A stretch of 64,000 bases of DNA from Terrimonas sp. (GTDB lineage Bacteria > Bacteroidota > Bacteroidia > Chitinophagales > Chitinophagaceae). A model generated the notes under the pieces. The model was not told the origin of the DNA. It did no database searches and worked only from the letters and a program-made list of their open reading frames with translations. The position numbers and the translations under genes were made by a program. The stretch lies in NCBI RefSeq assembly GCF_003075435.1, contig NZ_QCZJ01000020.1:46783-110782 (forward strand), read 5' to 3'. This document shows, piece by piece, positions 27,333-36,467 of this stretch (the stretch's first letter is position 1; each line of letters starts with the position of its first letter).

Positions 27333-28877
27333 TCAATTATTAAACAACTCGCCGGATAGGACATTAATGCCGTATTTATTATAAATAACCTGCCAGTTTA
27401 TATTTCCGTTTGCACAACGGATTGCATACCTGGGGTCGTAGCGTAAAGTTTTTGAATCATCCGGTATCCATAATCCAAGCCTGTAGCTGCCGGATTTTAA
27501 AATGTTATTATTTACGCGGTATCGTATATGATGAACCAATGGAGTACAAGCAGTATCGGAAGGCGCATAGGGCTGCCATGAAACAACATCGGCATTTGTT
27601 TTTAGCTCAATGACTTTATTATTCTTATCAATAAGAACCAGGTATACCGGCCGCTTATTTATAATGGTTGAAAATCCCCTGTTTATAAATGAAATATCAA
27701 CTGATACTCCTTGTTTATCAGTAATGTATTTTAATGATTGCAGTTCTACCCTGTATCCTAAATGATCCCTTATATAATCGAAAACGTTTCTTCCTGTTTT
27801 CTGCCCTTTGTTATTCATAAAATAATCAGGAGAAAAAGGCATTTTGTTTTCTGTTAAAAACTGCTCAGTTATGGGAGTTTCTTTCCAGTACATCATGGAA
27901 AATTTATCCTCACCGTTATTCTCTTTATAATTATGAATCGCACTCAACGAAGTATAATGCTGCAGGAACAACTGCCTTGCTGTTTGCACTCCGTTAACCA
28001 ACCAACTGCTGCCGGGGTTATCTTTATCTTTATTTACACTCCAGCTTCCCCATGGCAATTCTCCATCAACCAATAAATAAGGAGATTCTTTTACAATCTG
28101 GTTGAAAAATGGCGTCCCTTCGTGCATGCCGCCGTCCCACTCGTGAGGTTGAATAACAATAAAATCATCATGAAAAGAAATGCGGTTATAGTTGACGGAA
28201 TCTTTATCCAATAAATTTTTATATGCAGGAACCCTCACCTGTATTTGCCTGTCGGCCGGTACCATGTTACAAATGATTTCCAGTATCTGCCTTTTAGTTT
28301 CTTCAGAACTTTCCAAATGGTGAAAGGAACTATGCCATTCTCCCCAGGCGCCTATCATGCCTGCCTGAACAACCAGGATAACATCTTTATTTTTCTCCAA
28401 AAATGGCCTTAATTGCTCCGCGTGGCGTTGAATATCATTTGCCGTAGGCCCTTTAGCTGCACGACCAAGAAAATCTTTTTCATACGCAAAACGCAGTATC
28501 GCTTTTTTTCCGAGTGTTCTCAGCCTGTCAAAGAACATTTGCATATCAGAAAAGCCTTCCGGGGAAATATTTTTGCCTGTAAACCCTGTTAAATAAAAAT
28601 ACGTTTGTACTAATGAAACACTGTCAGACGCATATTTTACATTTTCATGATCCAAAAAAGTAGTAATACCGGGATAGACATCCGGCTGAAAAGCATGTGC
28701 TTTGGAAGCTATGTCCGTTGCCACTTCAAGGCGAAATCCTCTTTCGGGATTCCATAAGCCGTATTTGCCTGCTGAATCATCTATATTAAGTCCTCTGAAT
28801 TTTATTACCCGGTCGTTTTGTTGGGCATATGACACCAGACCTGTAAAAAGTAAAATAATGATAAGCGACTTATTCAT
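27333..28877 (-). CDS. Secreted DUF4874/DUF4832 protein
   Basis: The ATG at 28877 gives 514 aa with signal peptide MNKSLIIILLFTGLVSYAQ; the frame extends upstream to 28928, but that would bury the signal. Unusually for this genome, a purine-rich GAGAGGAT precedes the ATG. Residues ~35-200 match DUF4874 (NPERGFRLEV; KKAILRFAYEKDFLG; VVQAGMIGAWGEWHSS), a probable TIM-barrel part with an enzyme-like WGEWH motif. Residues ~220-510 match DUF4832, ending in a beta-sandwich (GSYRLGLWIPDDS). The pair is often found in glycan-processing contexts, and glycoside hydrolase-like activity is suspected but unproven. Last gene of the sigma-FecR-SusC-SusD operon. Confidence 0.8.
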   Translation of the reverse strand: MNKSLIIILLFTGLVSYAQQNDRVIKFRGLNIDDSAGKYGLWNPERGFRLEVATDIASKAHAFQPDVYPGITTFLDHENVKYASDSVSLVQTYFYLTGFTGKNISPEGFSDMQMFFDRLRTLGKKAILRFAYEKDFLGRAAKGPTANDIQRHAEQLRPFLEKNKDVILVVQAGMIGAWGEWHSSFHHLESSEETKRQILEIICNMVPADRQIQVRVPAYKNLLDKDSVNYNRISFHDDFIVIQPHEWDGGMHEGTPFFNQIVKESPYLLVDGELPWGSWSVNKDKDNPGSSWLVNGVQTARQLFLQHYTSLSAIHNYKENNGEDKFSMMYWKETPITEQFLTENKMPFSPDYFMNNKGQKTGRNVFDYIRDHLGYRVELQSLKYITDKQGVSVDISFINRGFSTIINKRPVYLVLIDKNNKVIELKTNADVVSWQPYAPSDTACTPLVHHIRYRVNNNILKSGSYRLGLWIPDDSKTLRYDPRYAIRCANGNINWQVIYNKYGINVLSGELFNN

Positions 28878-28916
28878 TTGATCCTCTCTTTTAAATATTA
28901 AAACAGTAATAAAATA

Positions 28917-28953
28917 CAACAACGCCACCTTACAAAAAGTGATGGCGTTGTTG
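28917..28953. terminator. Hairpin between SusD and the DUF4874/DUF4832 gene
   Basis: Eleven-bp arms CAACAACGCCA (28917-28927) and its complement (28943-28953) with a 15-nt loop, in the 96-bp spacer. On the minus strand it is followed by TATTTTATTAC, a weak U-tract. It may partly terminate or stabilise the upstream message, lowering expression of the last gene. Confidence 0.55.
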
Positions 28954-28973
28954 CATTATGTAATCCAAAAAAT

Positions 28974-30590
28974 CTATTCGTATCCCGGGTTTTGTGTTAT
29001 CACACCATTACTTTGTGATATTACAGACCGTGGTATTGGATATAGCAGGTATTTATTCGCACCAATACTTCCGGAGCTCCAGTTAGGGTTAATTAAGTTA
29101 TACTTATCATCAACTGCTCTTTGCGTAAATTTACCCCAGCGTATCAAATCGTCGCGCCTGGTGCCTTCAAGATATAACTCAAATAACCTTTCATTTTCAA
29201 TTGCCGCCTGTACATCCACTTTGCTGATAGCCGAAGTATTTGCCAGTCCTGCACGATTTCTTATTTCATCAATTAACGGGATGGCCTTGCCGGTTTGATC
29301 TGTATTGTTATATGCTTCTGCTAATAGCAACAGAACATCAGCGTACCTGTAAATAACAAAATCCATATTCATATTTTGTGAATTAGCGCCAGATTCGTCA
29401 ATAGCAAATTTCATGGGAACAGCGCCTCTGTAGCTTGAAGGAGCACCAAATGCTCCCCGGTTTACCATAGTGGCATTACCATAAAGTGTGCCTGCGGGCG
29501 TAACAGTTCCTCCTGATAAGGAGGTAGCCGTATCTCCGGTTAAAGCATCGCGCCATACCCATGTGCCATTTCCCCTTGAATTGGCCGGGTAATATCGTAA
29601 TAATCTTAGTGTTCTCTGGTCGTTTACCGTATCAAATTTTCTATAGGTATTCCATGGCATTCTAAAACCATTCCATGCGGTAATTGCCACTCCGTCAGGA
29701 TTCTGATAATCACCTGGCATAACATATGCAAACCACATGTTTGCATTATATGATGCAGTTGGAGTACAAACAATGGGGAAAATTATTTCCGTGTTACCAC
29801 CTTTAGCCTGGGGACCAAAATTGTCGTTATAGTTTGAAATTAATTGAAATCCTAATGTTTTAATTGTTTCGCCGTCAATGATAGCATCATTCCACCTTTT
29901 CAATTGCATGTACAACTTCATACGGCAGGTAAGTGCTGCAGCTTTTGAGAATCTTCCATAATCTGAGCCGGTAAAATTATCAGGCAAAACGGCTATGGCA
30001 TCAGTCAAATCAGAAACAATCTGATTTACCATTTCCTCGTCAGTTGGTCGTGCCAGCACGGGAGCATCAGGGTTATTTATTTCTTCAGGATTTACTCTTA
30101 TGGGTACCGGCCCAAAATGTGAGTAAAGGAAATTGGCGTAATAGCCTCTTAATCCTTTTAGTTCACCTATGTATTGTGCCTTAAGATCCGCGTCAGCCAT
30201 ATTCAGCTTTTCTATTTTATCAATATAAAGCGTTATCTGTGAAATAAAAGCTACAAAAAAGGTGTAGTTCTGTGTAACCAATGTAAAGTCAGGATCGAAA
30301 TTCAAGCTTCTGAAGCGGTCCCATCCCCAGTTACAATCCATTTCATCTGTTGCTGCCAGATCCTGTGCGCGGGTATAGTTCCAGTCAAGGCTCCATACTG
30401 TTTTTTGCACCATAGCCGTATAGCTGTAACTAACAGCAGCATTTGCTTCAGCGGCATTTCCGGGAAAGGTTTCAGAAAAGGTACCGTATGTAACATATTC
30501 CAGTTGTTTCTTACACGATACAAGCATAACCGCGAAAAAGATAAGGAAGGTAATTCCTTTCTTTTTTTGTATATATCTATATAAGTTCAT
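28974..30590 (-). CDS. SusD/RagB-family outer-membrane nutrient-binding lipoprotein
   Basis: 538 aa. The signal peptide ends in FFAVMLVSCKKQ (lipobox, Cys26). SusD-type features: ELKGLRGYYANFLYSHFGPV in the N-terminal helical part, then VIYRYADVLLLLAEAYNNTD and FELYLEGTRRDDLIRWGKF near the C-terminus. It forms the surface lid of the SusC transporter whose gene ends 19 bp upstream. It belongs to the sigma/FecR-controlled operon, so its expression should depend on that signalling. The ligand is unknown. Confidence 0.95.
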   Translation of the reverse strand: MNLYRYIQKKKGITFLIFFAVMLVSCKKQLEYVTYGTFSETFPGNAAEANAAVSYSYTAMVQKTVWSLDWNYTRAQDLAATDEMDCNWGWDRFRSLNFDPDFTLVTQNYTFFVAFISQITLYIDKIEKLNMADADLKAQYIGELKGLRGYYANFLYSHFGPVPIRVNPEEINNPDAPVLARPTDEEMVNQIVSDLTDAIAVLPDNFTGSDYGRFSKAAALTCRMKLYMQLKRWNDAIIDGETIKTLGFQLISNYNDNFGPQAKGGNTEIIFPIVCTPTASYNANMWFAYVMPGDYQNPDGVAITAWNGFRMPWNTYRKFDTVNDQRTLRLLRYYPANSRGNGTWVWRDALTGDTATSLSGGTVTPAGTLYGNATMVNRGAFGAPSSYRGAVPMKFAIDESGANSQNMNMDFVIYRYADVLLLLAEAYNNTDQTGKAIPLIDEIRNRAGLANTSAISKVDVQAAIENERLFELYLEGTRRDDLIRWGKFTQRAVDDKYNLINPNWSSGSIGANKYLLYPIPRSVISQSNGVITQNPGYE

Positions 30591-30609
30591 TGTTAATGAG
30601 TTTAATAAA

Positions 30610-33600
30610 TTAAAAAGTGATATTTAGCCCCATGGTATAGCTTTTACTAAATGGATAGTAATTGCTTTGGTTTAACTCGGGATCCATGCCTTTATACCTT
30701 TTAGAAGTAATGGTAAATACATTTTGCAGGTCTGCAAAAATTCTTACGGAAGAGAACACTTTTTTCTGTCCCAATAAATTATCAGGAAGAGAATACCCCA
30801 GGGTGATATTCCTGAATCTTAGGAAAGATGAATTTACAACGTAATAGTTTGAGTTGTTTTGAAATCCGCTGTATGTAGGATCAGTTAATCCAGTTGGTGA
30901 GTTGCCTTCCGGATTGAGATACGTCCACCTGTCTTTTACGCTGTTAAGAACGTTCCAGCCGTATAAAACTAACCGCCCATTCATTGAAGCTGATCCCATA
31001 CTTGAAGTTGGATCCCAACCCTTTTGAATCATACCCGAAAGAAAAATATTCAGATCAAATCCTTTAAAGGTGAACGTATTGCCAAACCCGAAAATAAGTT
31101 CAGGATCAGTGGTATATAACAGTTTCTGATCGGCTGCACTGATCTTGCCATCGGGCTCGCCTGTTAAATTGCCATTGGCATCAAATCCGTTAATATCTTT
31201 AATAATGATACCGCCGGGAAGCATTCCTGGCATTGATGCCGGTTGTTTGCTCCATGTTTCCTTATATATACCCTCCGCTTCATATCCATATACACCTCTG
31301 AATGGAGCATCTTTTCCGGTTGTGGGTATCCAGGGTGTTCCTTTAAGATTTAACAATGCTGCGGGGGCTCTTTCTTTCCAAAAGCTGTAATAGTGTGATA
31401 AATTCAGGGTGGTGGTCCAGGTGAACCCATTTTTATTCCCGGGTGCAACATTTTTTGAAGAGAGGCTTAGCTCCCAACCATTGGCTCTTACACTACCCGC
31501 ATTACCCCAAACATAAGAAGTGATATTATCGGCTGGCAAAGGTATTTGGGTTAACATGTCTTTGATTGTTTTACTATAAACATCAATAGAGCCATATAAC
31601 CTGTTTTTAAATAGCCCAAAGTCTACACCCACATTCAATTCCGCTACAGTTTCCCAGGATAGATTTGAATTGGCGGACTGGGTTAATGATATTCCGGATG
31701 AAGGTTGGTTAGTTCCGAATATTGGTGAAGCACTTAAAGTATAAAGCGGATAAGCTCCGCCTCCAATACTACTGTTTCCGGTTTCACCATAGCCGGCTCT
31801 TAATTTAAGCTCTGATATAAAAGAAACCGGGTTCATAAAATTTTCTTCAGAAATTAACCAACTACCGGAAACTGAAGGAAAGTATCCCCATTTCTTATTA
31901 TCTGCAAAGTTAGATGCCGCGTCACCACGTAATGATAACTGGAGTACATACTTGTCTTTGAATATAAAATTAGCCCTGGAAAATCCTGATATCCATGTAT
32001 TCTGCGATTTGTAAGAGCTAACAGTAGGGGATACAGATTGCCCACTGCCCAATGAATAATAATATAGCAGATCTGATACAAATTGCTGATTGCCTGCGCC
32101 AACACCTTCCCAGTTGCTTCTTTGATAGGAATAACCACCAAGTATATCCATTTTTAATTCGTTATTCAGAAATCTTCTTGTATAATTCAATGTCCATTCG
32201 CTTGAAAGGCTATTTGCCTGTGTTACGTTTATTGCAGCAGCTCCGTCCACGTTTCTCCCATATAAAAAGGTTGTTGGGTAATAACTGTTCCTTTTGTTTT
32301 GAGACTGGTCATAATTTAATGTACCCTTTGCAGAGAGTCCTTTAATAATTTCCCATTGTACATACGCGGAAGTTAACGAACGGGAGCTATTGGTAAAATC
32401 AGTTACAGTTTCATAAGAGGCAGGATTAGGAGTGTTTTGATATAATGGATTAAGAGGGTAACTTTTTCCATCATCGCCACGCAATGGCAAATCTGCAGGC
32501 CAGTAAGTAGCCGATACTAAAATACCGGCATCTTCATAGAGTCCGCCTGTATTTACATTATAGGTTTTAATGTTTGACATGATCATTGATGCTCCTATTC
32601 TGATATTCTCTCTCAGTTTATGGTCTATAGATAACTTTGTATTATATCTTCTTAACCCGGAACCAACTAAAATACCTCTTTGATCAAAATAGTTTCCGGA
32701 TAAAAAATAGTTTGTGTTTTTGCTGCCCCCGCTAACCGAAAAATTTTGCTGATGAATGTATCCTTTTCTGATTATGGCATCAAATGCTGAAGGTTGAACT
32801 ACTGCATTCTCTATTTCAGATTGCGTATATGGTAAAGTGGGAGTGCCTACGCTACTTTCGTCAACTGTACCGTAGTATGGGCCTATTTTATTGTCATACA
32901 TCCACTTTTCTCTGGTAATAAGGTTGCGTTGTTCCATATAATCTTTTGTACCCAAAAGATCATACAGCCGGTCAACCTCCTGTATACCGTAACTTCCTGA
33001 ATAGCTGATAATAGGTTTTCTTTCAGACCCTTTTTTTGTGGTGATCAAAACAACTCCTGCGCCTGCCCTCGCCCCGTAAATGGCAGCGGAACTCGCGTCT
33101 TTAAGAAAACTTATTGATTCTATATCACTGGGGTTGATAAAATTCAACGGAGATTGATCCACTCCACTTGAGCCATACCTGATGGCTGTGCTGGGTGTAC
33201 CTGCTGCATCGTTTATAGGAACACCATCAATAACATACAACACACCGGCATTGGCGTTAGACGGATTTGTGCGTATCTGGATGGAAACACCTGCGCCTGG
33301 TTGCCCGGTTGCCTGTGTAACCAGCACCCCAGGCGCTTTTCCCTGCAGCGTTTGAGAAAAGTTGGCAGCACTGCTTTTATTCATATCTTCAGCTTTGACA
33401 CTTGCAACAGAACCGGTAACATTTTTCTTACTTTGCGTTCCGTAACCAACTACCACTACTTCGTCAAGATTTCTGTTGCCGGGTGCTAATTGTATATTCA
33501 GAAATTCATTTGTCCCTGTTTTTATTTCTTTTGTTTCAAACCCTATATAGCTTATAACCAGGGAGCCGTTTACCGGCACTTCAATGGAAAAGTTACCATC

Positions 33601-34140
33601 TGAATCTGTTGTAGTTATCTTCTTTGAACCCTTTACTAATACAGTAACTCCCTGGAGTGGCTGTCCGGTTGAATCTGTAATTTTTCCTTTAATTAATTCA
33701 TCTTTCAGCGGCATGGCGGCATGGTCGGGTGTATTTACAGTTGGTTTTTCCACCACTGTAACCGTTTGTTTTTCTATAATATAATCAAGTGGCTGCTCTT
33801 TAAAAGCTCGCTCAAGAAACTGTTCTACCGGAACATTTTGAGCACTGATAGTTACCGGTTTTGATTTGCGTAATAAAATAGCATCATAAAAAAATACATA
33901 GCCGGTTTGTTTTTTTACAATAGTAAAAATCTGTTTTAAACTAAGATTTTTTCCGGTGTATGTAATCGTTTGAGAAAACCCTTCTGCAGCAGCACTAAGA
34001 CAAAAGCAGAACATGATGGCTGTAGTTAATTTCATAACACGCAGTGTTTTGGTAAGCCCCGGTGACTTATCGGGGCACAAAGCATTTAATAACATACTTT
34101 TGTATGGTTTTAGGTTAATAAATGATAAATAGTCTTCCAC
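30610..34140 (-). CDS. SusC/RagA-family TonB-dependent transporter with N-terminal STN domain
   Basis: 1176 aa from 34140; an internal ATG at 34035 (MKLTTAIMFCFCLSAAAEGF) begins directly with the signal peptide and is the likely alternative start. After the signal comes an STN (secretin/TonB short N-terminal) domain (TYTGKNLSLKQIFTIVKKQT, QNVPVEQFLERAF), the module that contacts a FecR protein. Then a carboxypeptidase-D regulatory-like domain, TonB box/plug (NLDEVVVVGYGTQSKKNVTG; DIESISFLKDASSAAIYGAR) and barrel ending TMGLNITF. Ligand binding outside is thus relayed to FecR and the ECF sigma factor encoded upstream. SusD follows. Confidence 0.96.
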   Translation of the reverse strand: MEDYLSFINLKPYKSMLLNALCPDKSPGLTKTLRVMKLTTAIMFCFCLSAAAEGFSQTITYTGKNLSLKQIFTIVKKQTGYVFFYDAILLRKSKPVTISAQNVPVEQFLERAFKEQPLDYIIEKQTVTVVEKPTVNTPDHAAMPLKDELIKGKITDSTGQPLQGVTVLVKGSKKITTTDSDGNFSIEVPVNGSLVISYIGFETKEIKTGTNEFLNIQLAPGNRNLDEVVVVGYGTQSKKNVTGSVASVKAEDMNKSSAANFSQTLQGKAPGVLVTQATGQPGAGVSIQIRTNPSNANAGVLYVIDGVPINDAAGTPSTAIRYGSSGVDQSPLNFINPSDIESISFLKDASSAAIYGARAGAGVVLITTKKGSERKPIISYSGSYGIQEVDRLYDLLGTKDYMEQRNLITREKWMYDNKIGPYYGTVDESSVGTPTLPYTQSEIENAVVQPSAFDAIIRKGYIHQQNFSVSGGSKNTNYFLSGNYFDQRGILVGSGLRRYNTKLSIDHKLRENIRIGASMIMSNIKTYNVNTGGLYEDAGILVSATYWPADLPLRGDDGKSYPLNPLYQNTPNPASYETVTDFTNSSRSLTSAYVQWEIIKGLSAKGTLNYDQSQNKRNSYYPTTFLYGRNVDGAAAINVTQANSLSSEWTLNYTRRFLNNELKMDILGGYSYQRSNWEGVGAGNQQFVSDLLYYYSLGSGQSVSPTVSSYKSQNTWISGFSRANFIFKDKYVLQLSLRGDAASNFADNKKWGYFPSVSGSWLISEENFMNPVSFISELKLRAGYGETGNSSIGGGAYPLYTLSASPIFGTNQPSSGISLTQSANSNLSWETVAELNVGVDFGLFKNRLYGSIDVYSKTIKDMLTQIPLPADNITSYVWGNAGSVRANGWELSLSSKNVAPGNKNGFTWTTTLNLSHYYSFWKERAPAALLNLKGTPWIPTTGKDAPFRGVYGYEAEGIYKETWSKQPASMPGMLPGGIIIKDINGFDANGNLTGEPDGKISAADQKLLYTTDPELIFGFGNTFTFKGFDLNIFLSGMIQKGWDPTSSMGSASMNGRLVLYGWNVLNSVKDRWTYLNPEGNSPTGLTDPTYSGFQNNSNYYVVNSSFLRFRNITLGYSLPDNLLGQKKVFSSVRIFADLQNVFTITSKRYKGMDPELNQSNYYPFSKSYTMGLNITF

Positions 34141-34190
34141 GACTTATTTGTTATGGCTCAGTTTCCTGATCCTTTGACCTTCAACATCTG

Positions 34191-34214
34191 CCATCCTGCC
34201 CGCCAGCGGGATGG
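34191..34214. repeat. GC-rich hairpin between FecR and SusC genes
   Basis: CCATCC (34191-34196) pairs with GGATGG (34209-34214), with inner complementary C/G bases around CCGCCAG, in the 93-bp spacer. Its GC content stands out from the AT-rich surroundings. It might modulate read-through from FecR into SusC. Confidence 0.4.
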
Positions 34215-34233
34215 TTCTGTTTTAAGCCTGTTT

Positions 34234-35391
34234 TTATTTTTTTACGATTAATATTTTGCCTTTTATTTCAAACCTCACTTTATTTTTTTCCAATATTTTT
34301 AATACCTGCAATAAGCTGAGATCCCTTTGCATTTCTCCTTCAAACACCCGTTCCGGAATATCTTTTTCATATTGAACATCAACATCATACCACCGGCTTA
34401 GTTGTCTTAATACAGATGGCAAATCTGCCTCGCGAAATTGAAATACACCATTTTTCCAAGCTAATGCTTCTTCTATATCAGCCTGTTTGATCAGCCTTAT
34501 CGTATTGTTTTCATTTAATTGAATTTGTTGGCCCGGTGTAATAAATTCATGCCTGTCTAAACTATTAACCTTAACCAGGCCTTCAATAAGTGTTGTTTTA
34601 ATGCTTGGTTCATCCGAATAGGAGTTGATATTAAAATGTGTTCCCAGCACCTCTACAGAAGTATGTTCATTTACTTGTACAATAAAAGGCATTGATTTAT
34701 CGGGCTTAATCTCAAAATATGCTTCGCCTGTAATTGATACTTTCCTTTGTTTTCCTTCAAAAGCCGTAGGAAACCGGATAGAGGATGCAGCATTCAGCCA
34801 TACTTCCGAGCCATCGGGCAGGGTGAGATGAAATTGCCCGCCACGTGGTGTTGTTAATGTATTATAGCTGATCTCTTTTATGGCGCCCTTTACATGGTAA
34901 GCAAGCTGCCCGCTGTCTAATTTCACAATTGCCGTGTTTCCCTGTTTGGCAAGGCTACCCTTCTTTGCTTCATCAAGTGAAATAATTGAACCGTCTGCCA
35001 ATGTGAGTGTAGCTTTATTGGTTCCCGGGGCAATATCAGTTTCTGGCAAAGATTTTTGAATAGTTTGTTGTGTAAAACTCCTGTCCGGTTTATTATATAT
35101 CCATAACCCCGCAGCACAACACAACATAATTATTACTGCTGCAGCCCATCCCATTTTCCGGAACGGAAAAAAGTGAGCTCTTTTTATCCTGCTTTCGTCT
35201 TTTTTCTGTTGTATCGAAGCAAACATTTCCTGCTTCAGGGCCAGTGGTACCTCGATATCGTTGAGCGGAAATGAATCATCAAATCCATTGTACCATTCTG
35301 TAAAAACTTTTTTTTCTTCTTCGGTAATCGTTCCGTGCAACCATTTATCTGCCAGAATAAGCATCTCTTGAGTATATGATTTATCGGGCAT
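34234..35391 (-). CDS. FecR-family anti-sigma factor
   Basis: 385 aa. The cytoplasmic N-terminus (EMLILADKWLHGTITEEEKK) would bind the sigma factor. One membrane helix follows at ~91-112 (MGWAAAVIIMLCCAAGLWIY), then the periplasmic FecR domain (TTPRGGQFHLTLPDGSEVWL; ASSIRFPTAFEGKQRKVSIT) and a C-terminal DUF4974 domain (FREADLPSVLRQLSRWYDVD) that meets the STN domain of the SusC partner. It transmits ligand occupancy from SusC to the ECF sigma factor encoded 71 bp upstream. This is the standard Bacteroidota gene order. Confidence 0.95.
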   Translation of the reverse strand: MPDKSYTQEMLILADKWLHGTITEEEKKVFTEWYNGFDDSFPLNDIEVPLALKQEMFASIQQKKDESRIKRAHFFPFRKMGWAAAVIIMLCCAAGLWIYNKPDRSFTQQTIQKSLPETDIAPGTNKATLTLADGSIISLDEAKKGSLAKQGNTAIVKLDSGQLAYHVKGAIKEISYNTLTTPRGGQFHLTLPDGSEVWLNAASSIRFPTAFEGKQRKVSITGEAYFEIKPDKSMPFIVQVNEHTSVEVLGTHFNINSYSDEPSIKTTLIEGLVKVNSLDRHEFITPGQQIQLNENNTIRLIKQADIEEALAWKNGVFQFREADLPSVLRQLSRWYDVDVQYEKDIPERVFEGEMQRDLSLLQVLKILEKNKVRFEIKGKILIVKK

Positions 35392-35462
35392 AAAGCGGTT
35401 ATTTTACTATAAGCCAATGATAAAGTCAATTACCCTTACTCAACCATAAAAAATTTTTCTGA

Positions 35463-36026
35463 TTACAGGAAATGGATAAAAAATCCGAGTGAGTTCCTTA
35501 ACCTGCGCAATGCTTTTGAAAGATGAGCCTCCACCGTTTTTTCGGAAATATGCATAACCCGGGCTATTTCATTGTTTGTATAGCCGGCTTCGCGGCTTAG
35601 TTTGTAAACCAGCCTGCATTTTTCGGGCAAATCTTTCACAATGCTTTCCAATTCCTTCCGGAGTTCACTAAACGATAGTTGTTGAAGCGTTTCGTCAGAT
35701 ATATCGCTTTGAACATGTTGTATATGATTCTGGTATATGCGATGTCTGTTTTTAGCCGCCAATAAATTCAATACCTCATATTTAACCGCTGCTGCAAGGT
35801 ATACGGAAAGTGTTTGTGCTATTTCAACTTTTGTTCTTCTCTTCCAAAGCTTGAAAAAAATATTCTGCACAATTTCTCTTGCTTCCTGTACTTCTCCCAA
35901 CCTGTTAACGGCGGTAGTAAATAACTTATCCCAATACCGGTTATATATTTCGGTAAACGCTTTTTCATCGCCACCATTTAATAATTTGACCAGATCAGGA
36001 TCAGTATAGTTGGGGTAATCAGGCAT
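35463..36026 (-). CDS. ECF RNA polymerase sigma factor (FecI-like)
   Basis: 187 aa. Region 2 (~10-80): DEKAFTEIYNRYWDKLFTTA and EAREIVQNIFFKLWKRR. Region 4 (~125-180): LPEKCRLVYKLSREAGYTNN then EIARVMHISEKTVEAHLSKA, a clear HTH. No region 1 or 3. It directs transcription of its own operon, including the SusC/SusD pair, when FecR releases it. It is the first gene of the operon; a candidate promoter lies at 36038-36065. Confidence 0.95.
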   Translation of the reverse strand: MPDYPNYTDPDLVKLLNGGDEKAFTEIYNRYWDKLFTTAVNRLGEVQEAREIVQNIFFKLWKRRTKVEIAQTLSVYLAAAVKYEVLNLLAAKNRHRIYQNHIQHVQSDISDETLQQLSFSELRKELESIVKDLPEKCRLVYKLSREAGYTNNEIARVMHISEKTVEAHLSKALRRLRNSLGFFIHFL

Positions 36027-36037
36027 CTTTCGCTTTT

Positions 36038-36065
36038 CAAATATTCATTGCTTAAAAGTACGCAA
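36038..36065 (-). promoter_or_regulatory. Candidate promoter of the sigma/FecR/SusCD operon
   Basis: On the minus strand, TTG (36063-36065) and AATATTTG (36038-36045) are separated by 17 bp, close to the Bacteroidota consensus TTG-N17-23-TAnnTTTG (7 of 8 in the -7 box). The -7 box lies 11 bp from the ATG at 36026, implying a very short leader, which lowers confidence. Confidence 0.3.
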
Positions 36066-36467
36066 CAAGTAATGTATAATACAAGGTTTCACAATAAGCC
36101 AGTCATATGAAAAAACCATTCTGCATCAGGAAGAAACATTCATAAATCGAGCTCATCCATGATGTAAAACTCAAATAATTTTATTAGTAAAGTAAATTAT
36201 TTATCAAAAAAAATTGCGCAATCGTATGCGTTATTATTCAATATCAAGGTTATATCCAATATGATATGTAGTAGCGTTTTAAACAGCACTTAATATACCT
36301 TAATTGGGCAAGGCCTACACTTAGTTAGTAACTTAGGATTGATATTAACTGAGAAAAAAGGTTTGAGGGCGACTATTAATAACTAAATTATTTCCAGACT
36401 CATGCTATTTTACCGGAAATGCCCTTACATTTACGATCTTGTTTTAAACGGTATAACGATTCCACAA
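36066..36467. other. About 400-bp divergent intergenic region
   Basis: It separates the divergent sigma factor and ThuA-fusion genes and must hold the promoter of the latter. A 9-bp inverted repeat AAATAATTT (36173-36181)/AAATTATTT (36194-36202) is the only structured element noted. No gene seen. Confidence 0.4.
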
